Below, piece by piece: positions 13,063-24,640 of a DNA stretch of 64,000 nucleotides. This DNA is from Pyrrhosoma nymphula. Lineage: Eukaryota > Arthropoda > Insecta > Odonata > Coenagrionidae. Made by a program: the position numbers and the translations under genes. Position 1 is the stretch's first letter; every line of letters begins with the position of its first letter. The notes under the pieces were generated by a model. The model was not told the origin of the DNA. It saw only the letters and a list, made by a program, of their open reading frames with translations, and searched no databases. The stretch is from assembly GCA_963573305.1 (NCBI GenBank), contig OY754327.1:54676244-54740243 (forward strand), in the 5' to 3' direction.

Positions 13063-13187
13063 TCCTAACTAAGCCGAATCAAAATACGCTAATAAATTAT
13101 TCGCAAACCACCGGAGAAACTCATCTAAACCGTTAGACTAAGAGCCATAGAGAGATATTAAGTTGATATGTATAACAGATTGGGCAT

Positions 13188-14179
13188 CCGTGTGAGGACT
13201 TCGGTGGCTTGATGAATTTGAAGATGTATGTCTTCCGGGTTTCCCTCCACGCAGGTACATTATGCTGGGACGACAGTTTCGCTGGCGTTTCAATCGGCTT
13301 CTAAGGAATCCGACTGCAACGCCGACTGAAAGGTCAATTTTAAAAGGACCTTCGATCCACCCACGGAGAATAGAGAGAAACCTTCCACCTTCTCAGCCAT
13401 TCCCTTTATCGCGGGAACCACAGAAAAAAATAGCCCGAACTCCAACCAAATACAATATATCTACGAGTTTTAACTTTTTTCAAAATCCGCAAAATTGTTA
13501 ACCAAAGTCAAAGACCGGGTGGCAAAAGTAATTCAAAACGGAGTTATTCGCAGCTGTAAAAGTTCGAATGTTAGACAGACATCCAGGACACTGAAATGTT
13601 TCTTGCAAGTACACCACAGGGCAACAGGTACAGATAACTGCGCCTCTCAGCACCTACACACAGCATTAAAATTGAAGAGGTAAAAAGTAAAGTAGATTGC
13701 AAAAGAAAAACCTTACTTCAAGCGAATTCTACGAGAAGCAATTAAAATCAGAAATATTTCCAAAAACTTCAACAGAGAAGACAGTTACTCCAACGCAACG
13801 CGTGTTACGCGGGAAACCAAAAATGACAACGACCCCAGTGGATGATGCATATGTAGACTTCGTTAATATAAGAAGAAATCTACTTGAAGCAAATTATTTC
13901 ATTTGACGGTCCTCGCTTCTACAAACTCTCTTTGTTAGCTTATTGATATAATACATGACGTTTTCTAGTACATAAACAACCTCCTAAGCAACAATGCAAA
14001 ATTGTTGAATAAAATGATAACACTATATTTGGTTGCCGCATATATAAGACTGCCAAAAACGTGCATCTTCACTTCTTTCGCTGAGAGAAGCCGACTGCAA
14101 CGCCGTTCCGGTGGAGCTGTCATCCCAGCATAATGGACCTACGGAGAGGAAAACCCTGAACACCTACATCTTCAAAAAG
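13188..14179. mobile_element. 992-bp insertion with inverted arms and 11-bp flanking duplication
   Basis: AGATTGGGCAT is present at 13177-13187 and again at 14180-14190, consistent with an 11-bp target-site duplication. Inside, 13217-13304 and 14085-14176 are imperfect inverted repeats that share GAAGATGTA, CATTATGCTGGGA and GGCTTCT blocks. The right arm reaches the right end, while the left arm is preceded by about 29 bp. A TATATAAG box lies at 14042-14049. Several short plus-strand frames (13262-13501, 13495-13683, 13697-13906) may be remnants of one protein, but I recognise no domain. A variable-length duplication points to target-primed retrotransposition rather than a cut-and-paste MITE. 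Confidence 0.6.
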
Positions 14180-14190
14180 AGATTGGGCAT

Positions 14191-17100
14191 TTTGATATTG
14201 GGAACGAATATTTGCGATCTCGGAAATTCTGGTAGACAAACGCTTCAACTGCCAAGCACTCCCGTGTTGAGCTAGTTCGTATGAAACGGACAATTTCACT
14301 GAAAAGGGTCTTCTTCGACTCCGCCAACATGTTTCGCTACTACTAAGCCATATGAACTAAGTTCTCGAGATTGATTCCTCCCCTTTATCGCTGGGCTGGC
14401 CCCATCTCCCACCCAATTATTCTCCACCCTACTCCCCTCTCTCACCCACACTAGAGACCCGCCCTCCCCTCTTGGAAGCCCCTCTAAAAATATTCCACAC
14501 AGAAATAAGCTCGCCCGAGTTCCAGCAGACGCCATCCTTCCTTTTCACTACCGGGAAAAACGCTCTCCACGAGATCCATCCCTATACTATCTCCACACAC
14601 CGCATACTAATTGTACTCCCTTCCATCCCCCCTAATCCCATCCCTTTCAGCAAGCATATACTTCTTTAGCCGATGTCCTAAGGTCAATAAAATATCGAAA
14701 AAACATTTTACCAAAATGGATTTTTGTATGGTTTGAAATGCAGAATTTGAAGGAAATATTACTTGAATCCAAGAATATAATTGATTGATTTATTTATAAC
14801 TCCAATTCACTTGAAATTTTCTTCAAACTCTGCCGGTTATATAATGCACAAACCGTTTCACCAAATGTTTTGTTAAAAATGTAATCATGTGACATCGGGT
14901 TTAGATTGTGCCTCAACTGGACAAAATTAATACCACCACGGGCTGAATGGTTCACACTTCTAAGAATATAAGCAAATAAGAAGATCACAACAGCAAAAAC
15001 GTTAAAAAAGCATGAGCTGATGACTATGCACAAACCGTTTCACCAAATGTTCTGTTAACAATTTAATCGTGTGACATCGGGTTTTGATTTTACCTCAAGT
15101 GGAAAAAATGAATACAACCACGGGCCGCAGAGTTCACGCTCTTAAGGAAATAAGCAAAGAAGAAGATCAGCAACGGCATTAAAGAAGCATGAGATGATGA
15201 CTATTACGAGAATAGTCATTGAGTTAATATTTAATTGATTGAAGGTGGTGAAGAAATTCGCGTCCCGATGTTTCAGTACACCGTATCAATACAACTGCAC
15301 TGCATTACACCTCATAGTGGTGGGTCGGGGACAACGGTACATTGACTGCCAAGGTAGTTCTTTCAGAGTGGAATCCTAGCTTGAGTAGAATAGTGAAAGC
15401 GGGCCTAGTGTAACTAAAATACGTTGGTGTCTATTGGGGCATACTCTCAATACTTTGCCAAAACTGACGGGTAGAGAACCGTGACCGTTAGCAGGAAAAG
15501 CTGCACATGGTGCGAGTACTGCAGAGGCTGATTCCGTCTCAGACTACTGCTAATAGTTAAAGAGTAGTCTTAGGTGGTCGAACCAGCGATGGGTGGTGGA
15601 AGCTACATAAGTTTGGTTCATCAATGAACTGAATGAACTGGCAAAATATTAGAGGGATCTATATCCAATTTTATCAAATCATTTTTGCTCAAATACTTTA
15701 AGGGAATTCACATTAATTTTATTTCACTTTTTCTATACCGTCACATGATCATTCAAACCCGTTTGGTTTAATTATTTCTAAAGAATTTTGACTGTGATTA
15801 TTGGAGTAAATAAAATTAATATCCCTCGAACAAAATAACCAGACGGCCCTAAGCGAGATCCAGTCATTTAGTTGGAAACACAGGGGAAACAAATTAGGTG
15901 TTTTCTAGAGCAATATTTTCATAGTACTTTCTTCTAGGTCTCATGGTTCTTGGGTAAGAATAAAACATCTTGTTTAAATCCAATGGGAAGCGTCGCAGTA
16001 AAGTTTTCCTGAAGTTTGTCGACCCATAAGTACATGTGAATTCTTTCCGATCGTCGCCGATCCGACTGCATATGTAAGCAGCGGCTAGATAGACTTACAC
16101 CGGAATATTTCTTTATTATTCCGTTCCCGACTTGGTCAGCATCGTGAATAAGAAGAGAGGCGACAAGAAGACTTGATCCTTCCCAGGGAAAAATTTTCTT
16201 TATCCCGTAGGGACAAAAATCATTTTTTTTCAAAAACTTCCTCTCGGAAAAGTCTACTATTCCAAAAGGAGTTATCCTCAGGGAGGAATCAATTCGGACC
16301 AGGACCCATCCCACGCAGCTACGAGGCGAAATAATCAAGGAGATAGAAGTAAGGAAGGGAGTGGAAACGTCTCTTATTGGAGAAATCTCTCTGATCCCGC
16401 ATTGTCATCCTCCAATTCCCATCTCTCTTTCATTTAAAGTTCCCGCGACGTCAAATTGTCCCTCAAAACTTTTGTTCGAGAGCAAAACTTAAAGAGGGAA
16501 ACCATCTTCTTCTTCATCTTCATATTCTTTTGAAGTAGGTGAGTTACCGTTTTCTTTTACCGAAATTTAGTCCTGATCTAGAGAGGTGAATTTCCAGCTG
16601 TCTTTCCGTATGTTTGGTGATCTTCATATCACTCTCTACCGACATGCGCGTCCCAGCATCTACAACACCGCTCTCTTAGTCCAAAAAACGTATTTTTAGT
16701 TCAACCTGAACTTTCCTTCTCATTGTAATTCTATACTTACTCATTACTGGAAGAAAGAAATCTTAAATGGAGAGGAAGCTCTTCCCTAATTCAAATAATC
16801 TTTCCTGATATGCGCCCTCTTGAATTTAGAATGTTGTCTCTTATTACATTTTGTCTTATTACATTGCGTCTTATTAATTGTCTCTTATATTAGCGGGCAA
16901 TCCTTAATAATTTATAATAGTGTATACCAAACTTTTTCGAGACACATTTTGGCTCCATAAACTTATGCCCAACTCCAGCCTTAGAGATCATGATGACCAA
17001 AATATCAGCCAGTTATTTCACTAGATTGACACATTTGCCAAAAATCAGAAGCAGTTTTCCATGAGACATGGAACGGCCCTGCGTTCCAGAGACATTATTA

Positions 17101-17239
17101 AAAAATAAGGAGTTTTTGACGTATATATCGCGTCAGAAATTTAACGAAGTATGTTTCCTACATTTGATCAATAATTTTTGAAATTTATTACTGACCGCAA
17201 TAATATTTCGCATGAATTTATAATAAAAGGGGAAAATAC
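14191..17239. other. intergenic DNA, no gene seen
   Basis: 14390-14650 is C/T-rich. The tandem duplication at 14846-15209 is listed separately. A 134-codon minus-strand ORF at 15934-16338 has no recognisable domain and is about the longest expected by chance. The rest is featureless. Confidence 0.5.
14846..15209. repeat. 182-bp tandem duplication, two diverged copies
   Basis: Copy 1 is 14846-15027 and copy 2 is 15028 to about 15209. Both begin GCACAAACCGTTTCACCAAA and share GTGACATCGGGTTT and GATGACTAT blocks, with substitutions and small indels between them. Confidence 0.85.
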
Positions 17240-17345
17240 GCAATAAGAACTTGCAGGGAGTAAGGGAACTATCATTAGATAGGAAAGGGTGGAGGGCTGC
17301 AGTAAACCAATCTTAGGATTGAACGACCAGTGATTATGATGTTTT
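17240..17345 (+). pseudogene. LINE 3'-end fragment
   Basis: The plus strand reads REL-SLDRKGWRAAVNQS followed by a stop, the characteristic last residues of the RT ORF in one LINE family, similar to the end seen at 29930-30095. Only the terminal part is present. Confidence 0.5.
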
Positions 17346-19739
17346 GGGTAAGTAAGGACCAGCTGACGACGACATTTATGTTTGTATGCTGCCTTAAGTC
17401 GATGTTTCTTTTTGTATTCCAAAGCATATGCCCGTTATCATTCTCTTCGTTTTCATTCTTGATGTCAATTTGTATGTGCTGTTTGCTGTTGTAGATGTAC
17501 CACATATCAGGATGTCCGTCTCAGGATGACGAGGAGTCTGACACATATTCAATACATGGACGATTTGCATTCCGTGCCCATACATTTATTCTTCCAGATA
17601 AATTTTGTGCCCTGATACCGAGAAAGCCATATTCACCATAACCCTTACTTTGGAAAAAGTTAAGAATAAGGAATCCGCCTCGAATAAAATTTAAAAAATG
17701 TTAAATTATTTCTTCACCCGCAAAATCCTTCCGGTGGGATGAACGTACCACCACTCCTATCACTGAGCGTCCGCAAACATCGTCTCGATTGCATCCACGT
17801 CAGCCTTCCCCGGCGGAAAACTTGGCGTGCACCCTCACGTAGCGGAGGACATTTCTTCTTTCCCGTCGGCAGTTGAAGGCCGCGTCCTCTCGTGGAAAGA
17901 CGAAGGGGGAGGGCAACGTGTCGCAACTCCTCACATCACACCGACAGTCCAAGTTCTCTTCATTTTTTTTCAATCCGACCGATAGGAAAATATGGACCTT
18001 CCACTTTTTCAACAGAGGCGGATCCTGAACGCTTTCAAAATCGTATGTCAATCGAAAGGGGTTTCATTGCTGCTCATCATTGTACATACGCAGAAAACCG
18101 TAAGGGAAAAGAACGTAGAGAAATAGAAGGGTAACAGATAAAGGTAACTGATTGGGAAGACCAGTAACAATGGATCGAAGGAGAAATTAGTTTAAATAAT
18201 GTGCGATTGTTTCACAAGAGACAATTGAAGCCACAATAACTTGCCTTAGACCATCTTGAATTTCTTCTTGAATAAGCCGAATACAGTCGTGTTATTAAAC
18301 GCATTATCGCGATGACGTGATAATTAATTAAAACGATCATGAAACGAAAACAATTCAGTCAAATCATTTCGTTTAATGGAATGGAAATGGAAATAAACTG
18401 CATCACGGAATCTCAGGGTGGATCATTATTCACAATTAAAGTTTCACTCAGCCCCATCTATCTCTTTCAAAAAAAAATTCAAATGACGAAAAATGAAAAT
18501 TTAGGCTCACTTAATTTAGGTACCTACTACGGCTGTATGATACCCTTACGCATTGGCCACGACGAGCGTTATTTACGAGATTATCCGGCATTTTGTATAA
18601 TTCAATTTGCAACTTCAATGTACTAAGTTATATTTCGTTATACAATTCAATTCAAATAGGTTTAGTTCGCTGCATGCGCGATAATATATTTAAACGACAC
18701 AAAATACAGGGATGGCAATTGAAATAAATTCCATTCATGTGGCGATGGCAATATATTTCCCTAACATTTGACGCACGATGCAGATCGCATCGTGCATCGA
18801 GCATCACTCTGATTCCAACATCGCACAGCCGTATGTTATACCTGCGAACACGAAAAGGAAACTTTTTAGTATAGGGGAAATACAGCTGCGTAAAAATTCA
18901 AAGCCATCGAGATTCACTGAAAACCGGAATACTTTAAAAAATTGGAATATAAGATCAAAGGCAGAATAATTCGCAATCACTTGCTTATTGAATATGTCAG
19001 ATCAACTGGGGTCTTTAGCTCAATGGAAGTTTTGATGAGTGAGGCAATCAATTATCTATTTCAGTTATGGGGTCAGCAATGATAAGTGCATAGACATGCC
19101 TCTATGTTCTCTTTGATAGAAGAGAATTATTAGAAAATTTTGAGCGGATCTTAAAAATTACTAGGCTTGCCATCGAAGTACTTACAGTAATCACCAAGAC
19201 TCAAGGGTAAGCAAGGGATTATTATTCCCACTAGGTTAACAGTCACTCAATGAATTTGGCTGATATAAAAACATAAAAAAGCATAAATAAAGCCAACATC
19301 AAAGTAGTGAACATCAATTAAAGGGTGCTAATACAACTTTCAACGCATCTGAAAATTACTCAATAGCGACCGACACCTCACCAATGAAGAAAACATTCAG
19401 TCAATGTCTTTACTTTCTCCCACGTTGCATGTAATACCTTCACGTCCATTCACTCAACGAGATCAACGGGCAGAAAAATTCATCGGAGGGGAAAAACGGA
19501 GAGGTTTTAAAAGAATTACTTTAGCAGGGAAACGTTTTACGCTAATGAGAAATCTTTGAAAAAGGATTCACTGAAGCAGCTTACAGAAAACTACGGGACT
19601 TCACTTCTTTCGGGTGTAATGACTGCAGATGGCGAAGATAAAGGGTATAGATGGAAAGAGCAGATACACACCAAAAGTTAATGGAAAAAAGAGCTAAATA
19701 AAAGACCTCCTGTCGAATTAGCGATGCTAATGAAATGGG
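17346..19739. other. intergenic DNA with a GC-rich patch, no gene seen
   Basis: About 17720-17960 is markedly GC- and CpG-richer than its surroundings but has no recognised coding sequence. The 95-codon plus ORF at 18339-18626 shows no domain. Confidence 0.5.
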
Positions 19740-19860
19740 AACTGCTTCCGAGGGTTGAATTTAACGCAGCAATGAAAGACTCGCCGGTTAAAATGATGCC
19801 AGGGAAAATGAAGCTCCAACTGAACTAATAGAAATTTATAGAAAACGTATTCAATGAAAT
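19740..19860 (+). pseudogene. LINE reverse-transcriptase N-terminal motif relic
   Basis: With one frameshift the plus strand reads VEFNAAMKDSPVKMMPGK then NEAPTELIEIYRK. This resembles the 'lysine-rich, APG-D-x-ElI' motif that precedes RT block 1 in many LINEs. The downstream sequence is too decayed to follow. Confidence 0.4.
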
Positions 19861-22800
19861 TTAACACTCAAAAAGTAAGTCAGGGACCCCAAAGATATTT
19901 TTTTCAACACAAGTAATTCTGCGACATGAAAACAGCCCAGTTACATTAGACTGGCTTCCATCACGATGAATATTACGAAAGGACAGGAAAGAGAACTCGT
20001 GTTAGTGTCATAATCAATGAAAAAGCGACTTTCTGAAAATTGAAACAGCGACGAAAACTGTATCTACTCTCGCTCTTGTGATCAAAAGATGATGCCAAAA
20101 ACCAACCATTCGTTATATATTCATTAACCAATCATTGATTTGCCAAATAGACTTGTTACTTATTGCACTGAAATTAAAACCTTTCGGCATTATCTCAACA
20201 ACATATAAAGGGACTATAATAGCGGGCGAAGAAAGATATTTCGTCATTTTTAGGACAAAGTAGTAGTGATAATTCGTTAGGCAGATATAAAAATAATATT
20301 CATATGATAAATTATAAATTAGTAAAGAGGCTAAAATTAAGAAAATAATATAGCAGGGATATTCCTTGACACCTCTTATCATTAATGATTTCCCCCAGAA
20401 GGCAAGTAAGAAGATGAATTAACAAACACGCGAGGCTTAAATAAAAGGATAAATACTTATTACGCTCTCACTTTTAATCAACATAACTACCTTTAGAAAG
20501 AATATACACCATAGAAAAGAAGACAAAGAAGTTTCGTAAAGTAAGGAGCTAAACAGGTGACGAGCTATGGACAACGTAAATCCAAGACGGCAACTCATGA
20601 AAGAGAGATAATTATCAGATAAAGATGGCATATTGCACATACGGAGGAGAATAAAATAATTCAAGTAGAATCTACAATGTTGGACGATGTCAAAACGTGA
20701 TAATAATCTGAGAATACAATAAAATCCTCCATCAGAGAACATTTGGAGGCATGAAACAGCTGAGTGAGCATAAAAAACTGCTCATGAAAACTCCTCCGAT
20801 CTTTACTTCAGCTAAGAGACTTTGGCAATTTCTGCAGCAGAGAGGAGAATTTCAGAGCCGGTTAAAAATGCGGTTCTGAGATGTACGAAATTAATTAAAA
20901 GATCATGTGACGATGTAGTCCTTGAAATAGTGCTAACGTAAACACAATCTGAAGAGAGGAAAGATAAGTCAAATGATGACACCGATTAAAAATTAAAAAT
21001 GATGGTATACATTTTTGGCTTTGAGAGCATGAGATTGCAGAGAAAATAATTTTGGGATACTTAATGCGTCCAGCAATATTATTTATCAACTTTTCCGGCT
21101 TTAATCTATAAAAACATCAAAACAAATACTAAAATCATTGGTTTCATAATAACAGTGAATAAAAAATAATGTCGCGATTTTTTTCATTGCATTTATTTTG
21201 TGGTAAAATAACGGCATAACGCATTTCGTCTACCCCAGCTATTTATTTTTTTCATTTAGTTTTCAACTGATGAGTGGTTAGCGGGGAAATGTGGTGGAAC
21301 AGATTCATATTGCAATAGAAACTCTCCCAAGTACGGTCTACATAGCTTTTATTACTGCATCATTCTTTGTTTTCCAAAGCACCAAAGTAGCGTCGGAAAT
21401 TATACCTACATGGATAATACCTGGTATATTTCTGATAGCAATCTAGGTTTTAAATTACACGATTCAATTTCGAAATTCATGATGACTATCGCAGATAGTC
21501 AGATTTTTCCATTGGGAACGTGAAAATGCAATGTATATCCATCACTGAGTGCCTTATTACCTATATAGAGACTCCTACAAGTAATCTAGGCAAGCACGTA
21601 TTGGGAATCAAGTTATAAGATTCCCAAAAGGATGTGCTTCCGAGTTTTAAAGAATATTCTGAATTTCGCTCGGAAAACTTAACCCATTCACATGCAATTT
21701 TTTAATAGAATATATTGTGAATTTCTCCACTAGAGAATGAAACTCCAATTTTAAATTAATATGAAAACAAGAACCTGGAAGAAAGGATCGATATTTTCAT
21801 TTGAATCACTGTAACTAATAGTAAGTAACTGTAACTAAGAGTAAAATAAACGTTAAGCTTATTATGATCTAGTAAAAAAGAAAGATAACAAAACTAAATA
21901 CAAAGTAACGACGTCTTAGATACTATGAGAATAAAAACGTTTGCGACCGTGAGATATTGTTTCGAGAATTGAGGTTCGTTAAACTTTAAATTATGAGACG
22001 TAGAATTTATGAATAAGTAAAATGGGCCTTAACTTTTTTTCCCAGTAAAGGAATTTCATCCAATTATCCTGTCTTTTTATTCGAGGGAAAAAAGAAAAAG
22101 AGTTGAAATAAGGGGGAGGAGAAAGAGTTGGGAGATGATTGTGAATATATTCATCAAAGAAAGGCAAAAGCAACTCGGAAATTTAAATACATCCCATTTC
22201 CCTTCCGACGTCTTTAAAACTTAGTGTTTTGCGTTTGAAGTTCTCCTTCCTTCCCCATCTTGAGAAATTACATTCATCTCGTCGCATACCAACCCGACCT
22301 TCTTTCATTCCCTCTCATACTGTTTCTCCCCTACCTCCCCTCCCTCTCTTTCCTTGACGACCTAGCCATTCCTTTTGTTTCCCCCCTTAGCCTTCCCGTC
22401 AAACTCGCTTTCAGCTTTTACCTCCGTTTTGTCACATCCGCATTGGCAGACGCCTAATGTCTCATCCCCTTCAGGGCAGAAGGAGAAGTGAATTTGTCTC
22501 TCATTTCTCGAATGATGTTACCACCCCCCTACCAATCTCCCTTCTCCTAAGGTAGGCTGGCTTTCTGCTACTGAGGCAAGATTGTACACGGTGTGAGAGA
22601 AAAAGGGGACTATGCCACTCAGTAGCACGAAAGGAAAAAATACGTAATCACATGCTGGGTTGGCCGCAAAATTGATATGCCATAAGCAGAGTTTTCATAA
22701 GAATTGAAGCTAAGCAATCATATATATTATTTCTCAAGGGCTTTTTTTTGTCGGTACGCCATAACTTCCTTAATACTTCATAAATTTTCAAAAATGAGGC

Positions 22801-23309
22801 ATCATTTTAAAGCTTTTCTTAACCACTATACCGAAAAAATTACTCACATTTCAGTTCTTTTTCGAAAAATTACAATTAAAAAAAAACTGTTTGAAAAAAA
22901 CTTCATGCATCTATTATCTCAATCCGCATTCGACTTATAATATTGAATTAAGGTATTCGATCTGCTGATCTAGGTACTTATAAAATGAACTAAATTAATC
23001 AAAACTTGAATTTATATTTACTTCCCCAAACCGCTCGCAGTCATTTGTTTTTACTTAGTCCATGACGACCAACTTACTTCGTCTCTGCTCTCTACGATAA
23101 ACAAACCCGGCGATCAAATCAGATTATTCACTTCAAATAAATCTACACAAGTTCAACTCAAAAGTAAGTACCGTATGGATTCTGACGCACTAACTACACG
23201 GTACTAACTATACGGTGTGCACTGTGGGATTTGAGGAGGATACAGTGCGATTGCTTCGCACGGGTCGACTAGTTTTAATAGTTTTAGTATCATAGTCATG
23301 AAAAGTTAA
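19861..23309. other. AT-rich intergenic DNA, possible LINE decay product
   Basis: No recognisable RT blocks after 19860. Unrelated short ORFs on both strands. About 22240-22400 is C/T-rich. I see no host gene. Confidence 0.45.
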
Positions 23310-24236
23310 ACCTCTGGAAGAGAAGAAAAATTGGATGAAAAGACTGGACTGCATGAAAAAACAACGAAGGACTATAACGTGAACATTAAAGTTAGGAAAG
23401 CCAAAATAAATGTTTGTGGAACAAATTTGGAGGAAAAAGTCACCATAGGACTTCGACCACAAAATATGTGGTAAATGAAAGAATGTTGTTACCTCGGAAG
23501 TAGAATGAAAGAAGCAATAAGGATATTGTGAGTAGAATAGCCCAAGAGAAGATGGCATTCTACCAAAAGTTTTAACTGAGAGCCAGTATTATAGCTCTCG
23601 CGAAAGCTTATGGCGTTCGGATGCGCGGCGTTTGTGTTTTCCACGTCATATGAATTCAATTTTTTTTTAATGCAATCATGCATGTTACAAATGCCATGTC
23701 TTCGCTTTCCCCTGCGTCTCTTTTTCCTACCCCTCCACCAAAATTTACCCCTCCACGACGTCTTCTTCTGGACATCCGAATGCCATAAGCTTTCGCGAGA
23801 GCTGTACAAGTTTCACGTAAAGAAGCACTTGATTAAAACAAATATATGGGACAATTTTTAATATGACAGAGAAGAGCCGACGATAGCCGCAGCAGATAAA
23901 TGAATGTTCAGAACCAAGGGAAATGTGATGTTATCGAAGAATTTAAAAGATCAAATGGATGGAGATAAAGACGAATAAAGAGCTACTCTCATTGATAAGA
24001 GATTTTAAAAGTTGAATTAAAACTCTAAAAAGTAGGTATATGAAGCAAACTTATTTGGCACACACAGCGAAAAACAGGCTCTTGCAAATAAAATTGGAAG
24101 AAAACCAATGAGGAGGAAGAATTGAAAAGGAAGGCCACTGATGGAATTACATCATGCAAGAAATGAAGGGCATCAAAGTGAAGACTTCTATTGTAATGAA
24201 ACGATTAGCTGAGAATGAAATAGAGAGCTGCGGATA
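23310..24236 (+). pseudogene. non-LTR retrotransposon RT 3' half, decayed and interrupted
   Basis: In shifting plus-strand frames the sequence follows the order of the LINE RT thumb and C-terminal region: DYNVNIKVRKAKINVCGTN, then NECCYLGSRMKEA, then DIVSRIAQEKMAFYQKF, then after the MITE HVKKHLIKTNIWDN. Near the end it reads KGRPLME, MKGIKVKTS and VMKRLAENE, the GRP...MKRLAE tail of endonuclease-RT LINEs. The catalytic YADD block lies upstream and is not present. Many stops and frameshifts show an old dead copy. The clade (RTE-like or related) is uncertain. The MITE at 23592-23804 splits the ORF between the IAQ and HVKK blocks. Confidence 0.72.
23592..23804. mobile_element. 213-bp TA-flanked MITE inside the LINE
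   Basis: Terminal inverted repeats about 31 bp long, with AGCTCTCGCGAAAGCTTATG perfect at both ends, flanked by TA at 23590-23591 and 23805-23806. Removing the element plus one TA restores continuous LINE sequence. TA duplication suggests mobilisation by a Tc1/mariner-type transposase. It has no coding capacity. Confidence 0.82.
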
Positions 24237-24361
24237 AACAGTATTTTCATTGGTAACTACTATTGCATAGTGATTATTTAAGCCTTAATATTACTAAAAA
24301 ATAACCTTTTGAGTAGCATTATGGGGTAGATTAAATGCAATAACCATGTTTGTAAGATTGC

Positions 24362-24640
24362 AGTCAGAGTTGATGTGGTGTTTCGAGCACTGGCTTCGCA
24401 TACCATGGACCTGGATTCGAATTCCGGTGTTTGCGGATATTTTTCGGCAAAATTCCAACCTTTACTCGAGTACTGTCCGGAAGAAACTTCAAAAGCAGCA
24501 CCTCGTCCATCGGATTGAATGTTTAGTGGTGCTCCCCTCGGCGACGAGCTCTTCCCCTCGGTTCCATGCGTTCAGAGTAGGCCAACGATGACAGCGTGTT
24601 TCCCTCCGCTTTTCTGTATTTTCCCAAAGTAATCATTACC
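24362..24640 (+). mobile_element. tRNA-derived SINE copy
   Basis: The A-box-like GTTGATGTGGTGTTTCGAG, CACTGGCTTCGCATACC and B box GGATTCGAATTCC are in tRNA order. The body ends with GTGTTTCCCTCC (about 24598), the tail motif also seen at 9895. Confidence 0.6.

Noticed and set aside
15934..16338. 134-codon minus-strand ORF
   Set aside because: Length is about what chance gives in 64 kb; no domain or splice support.
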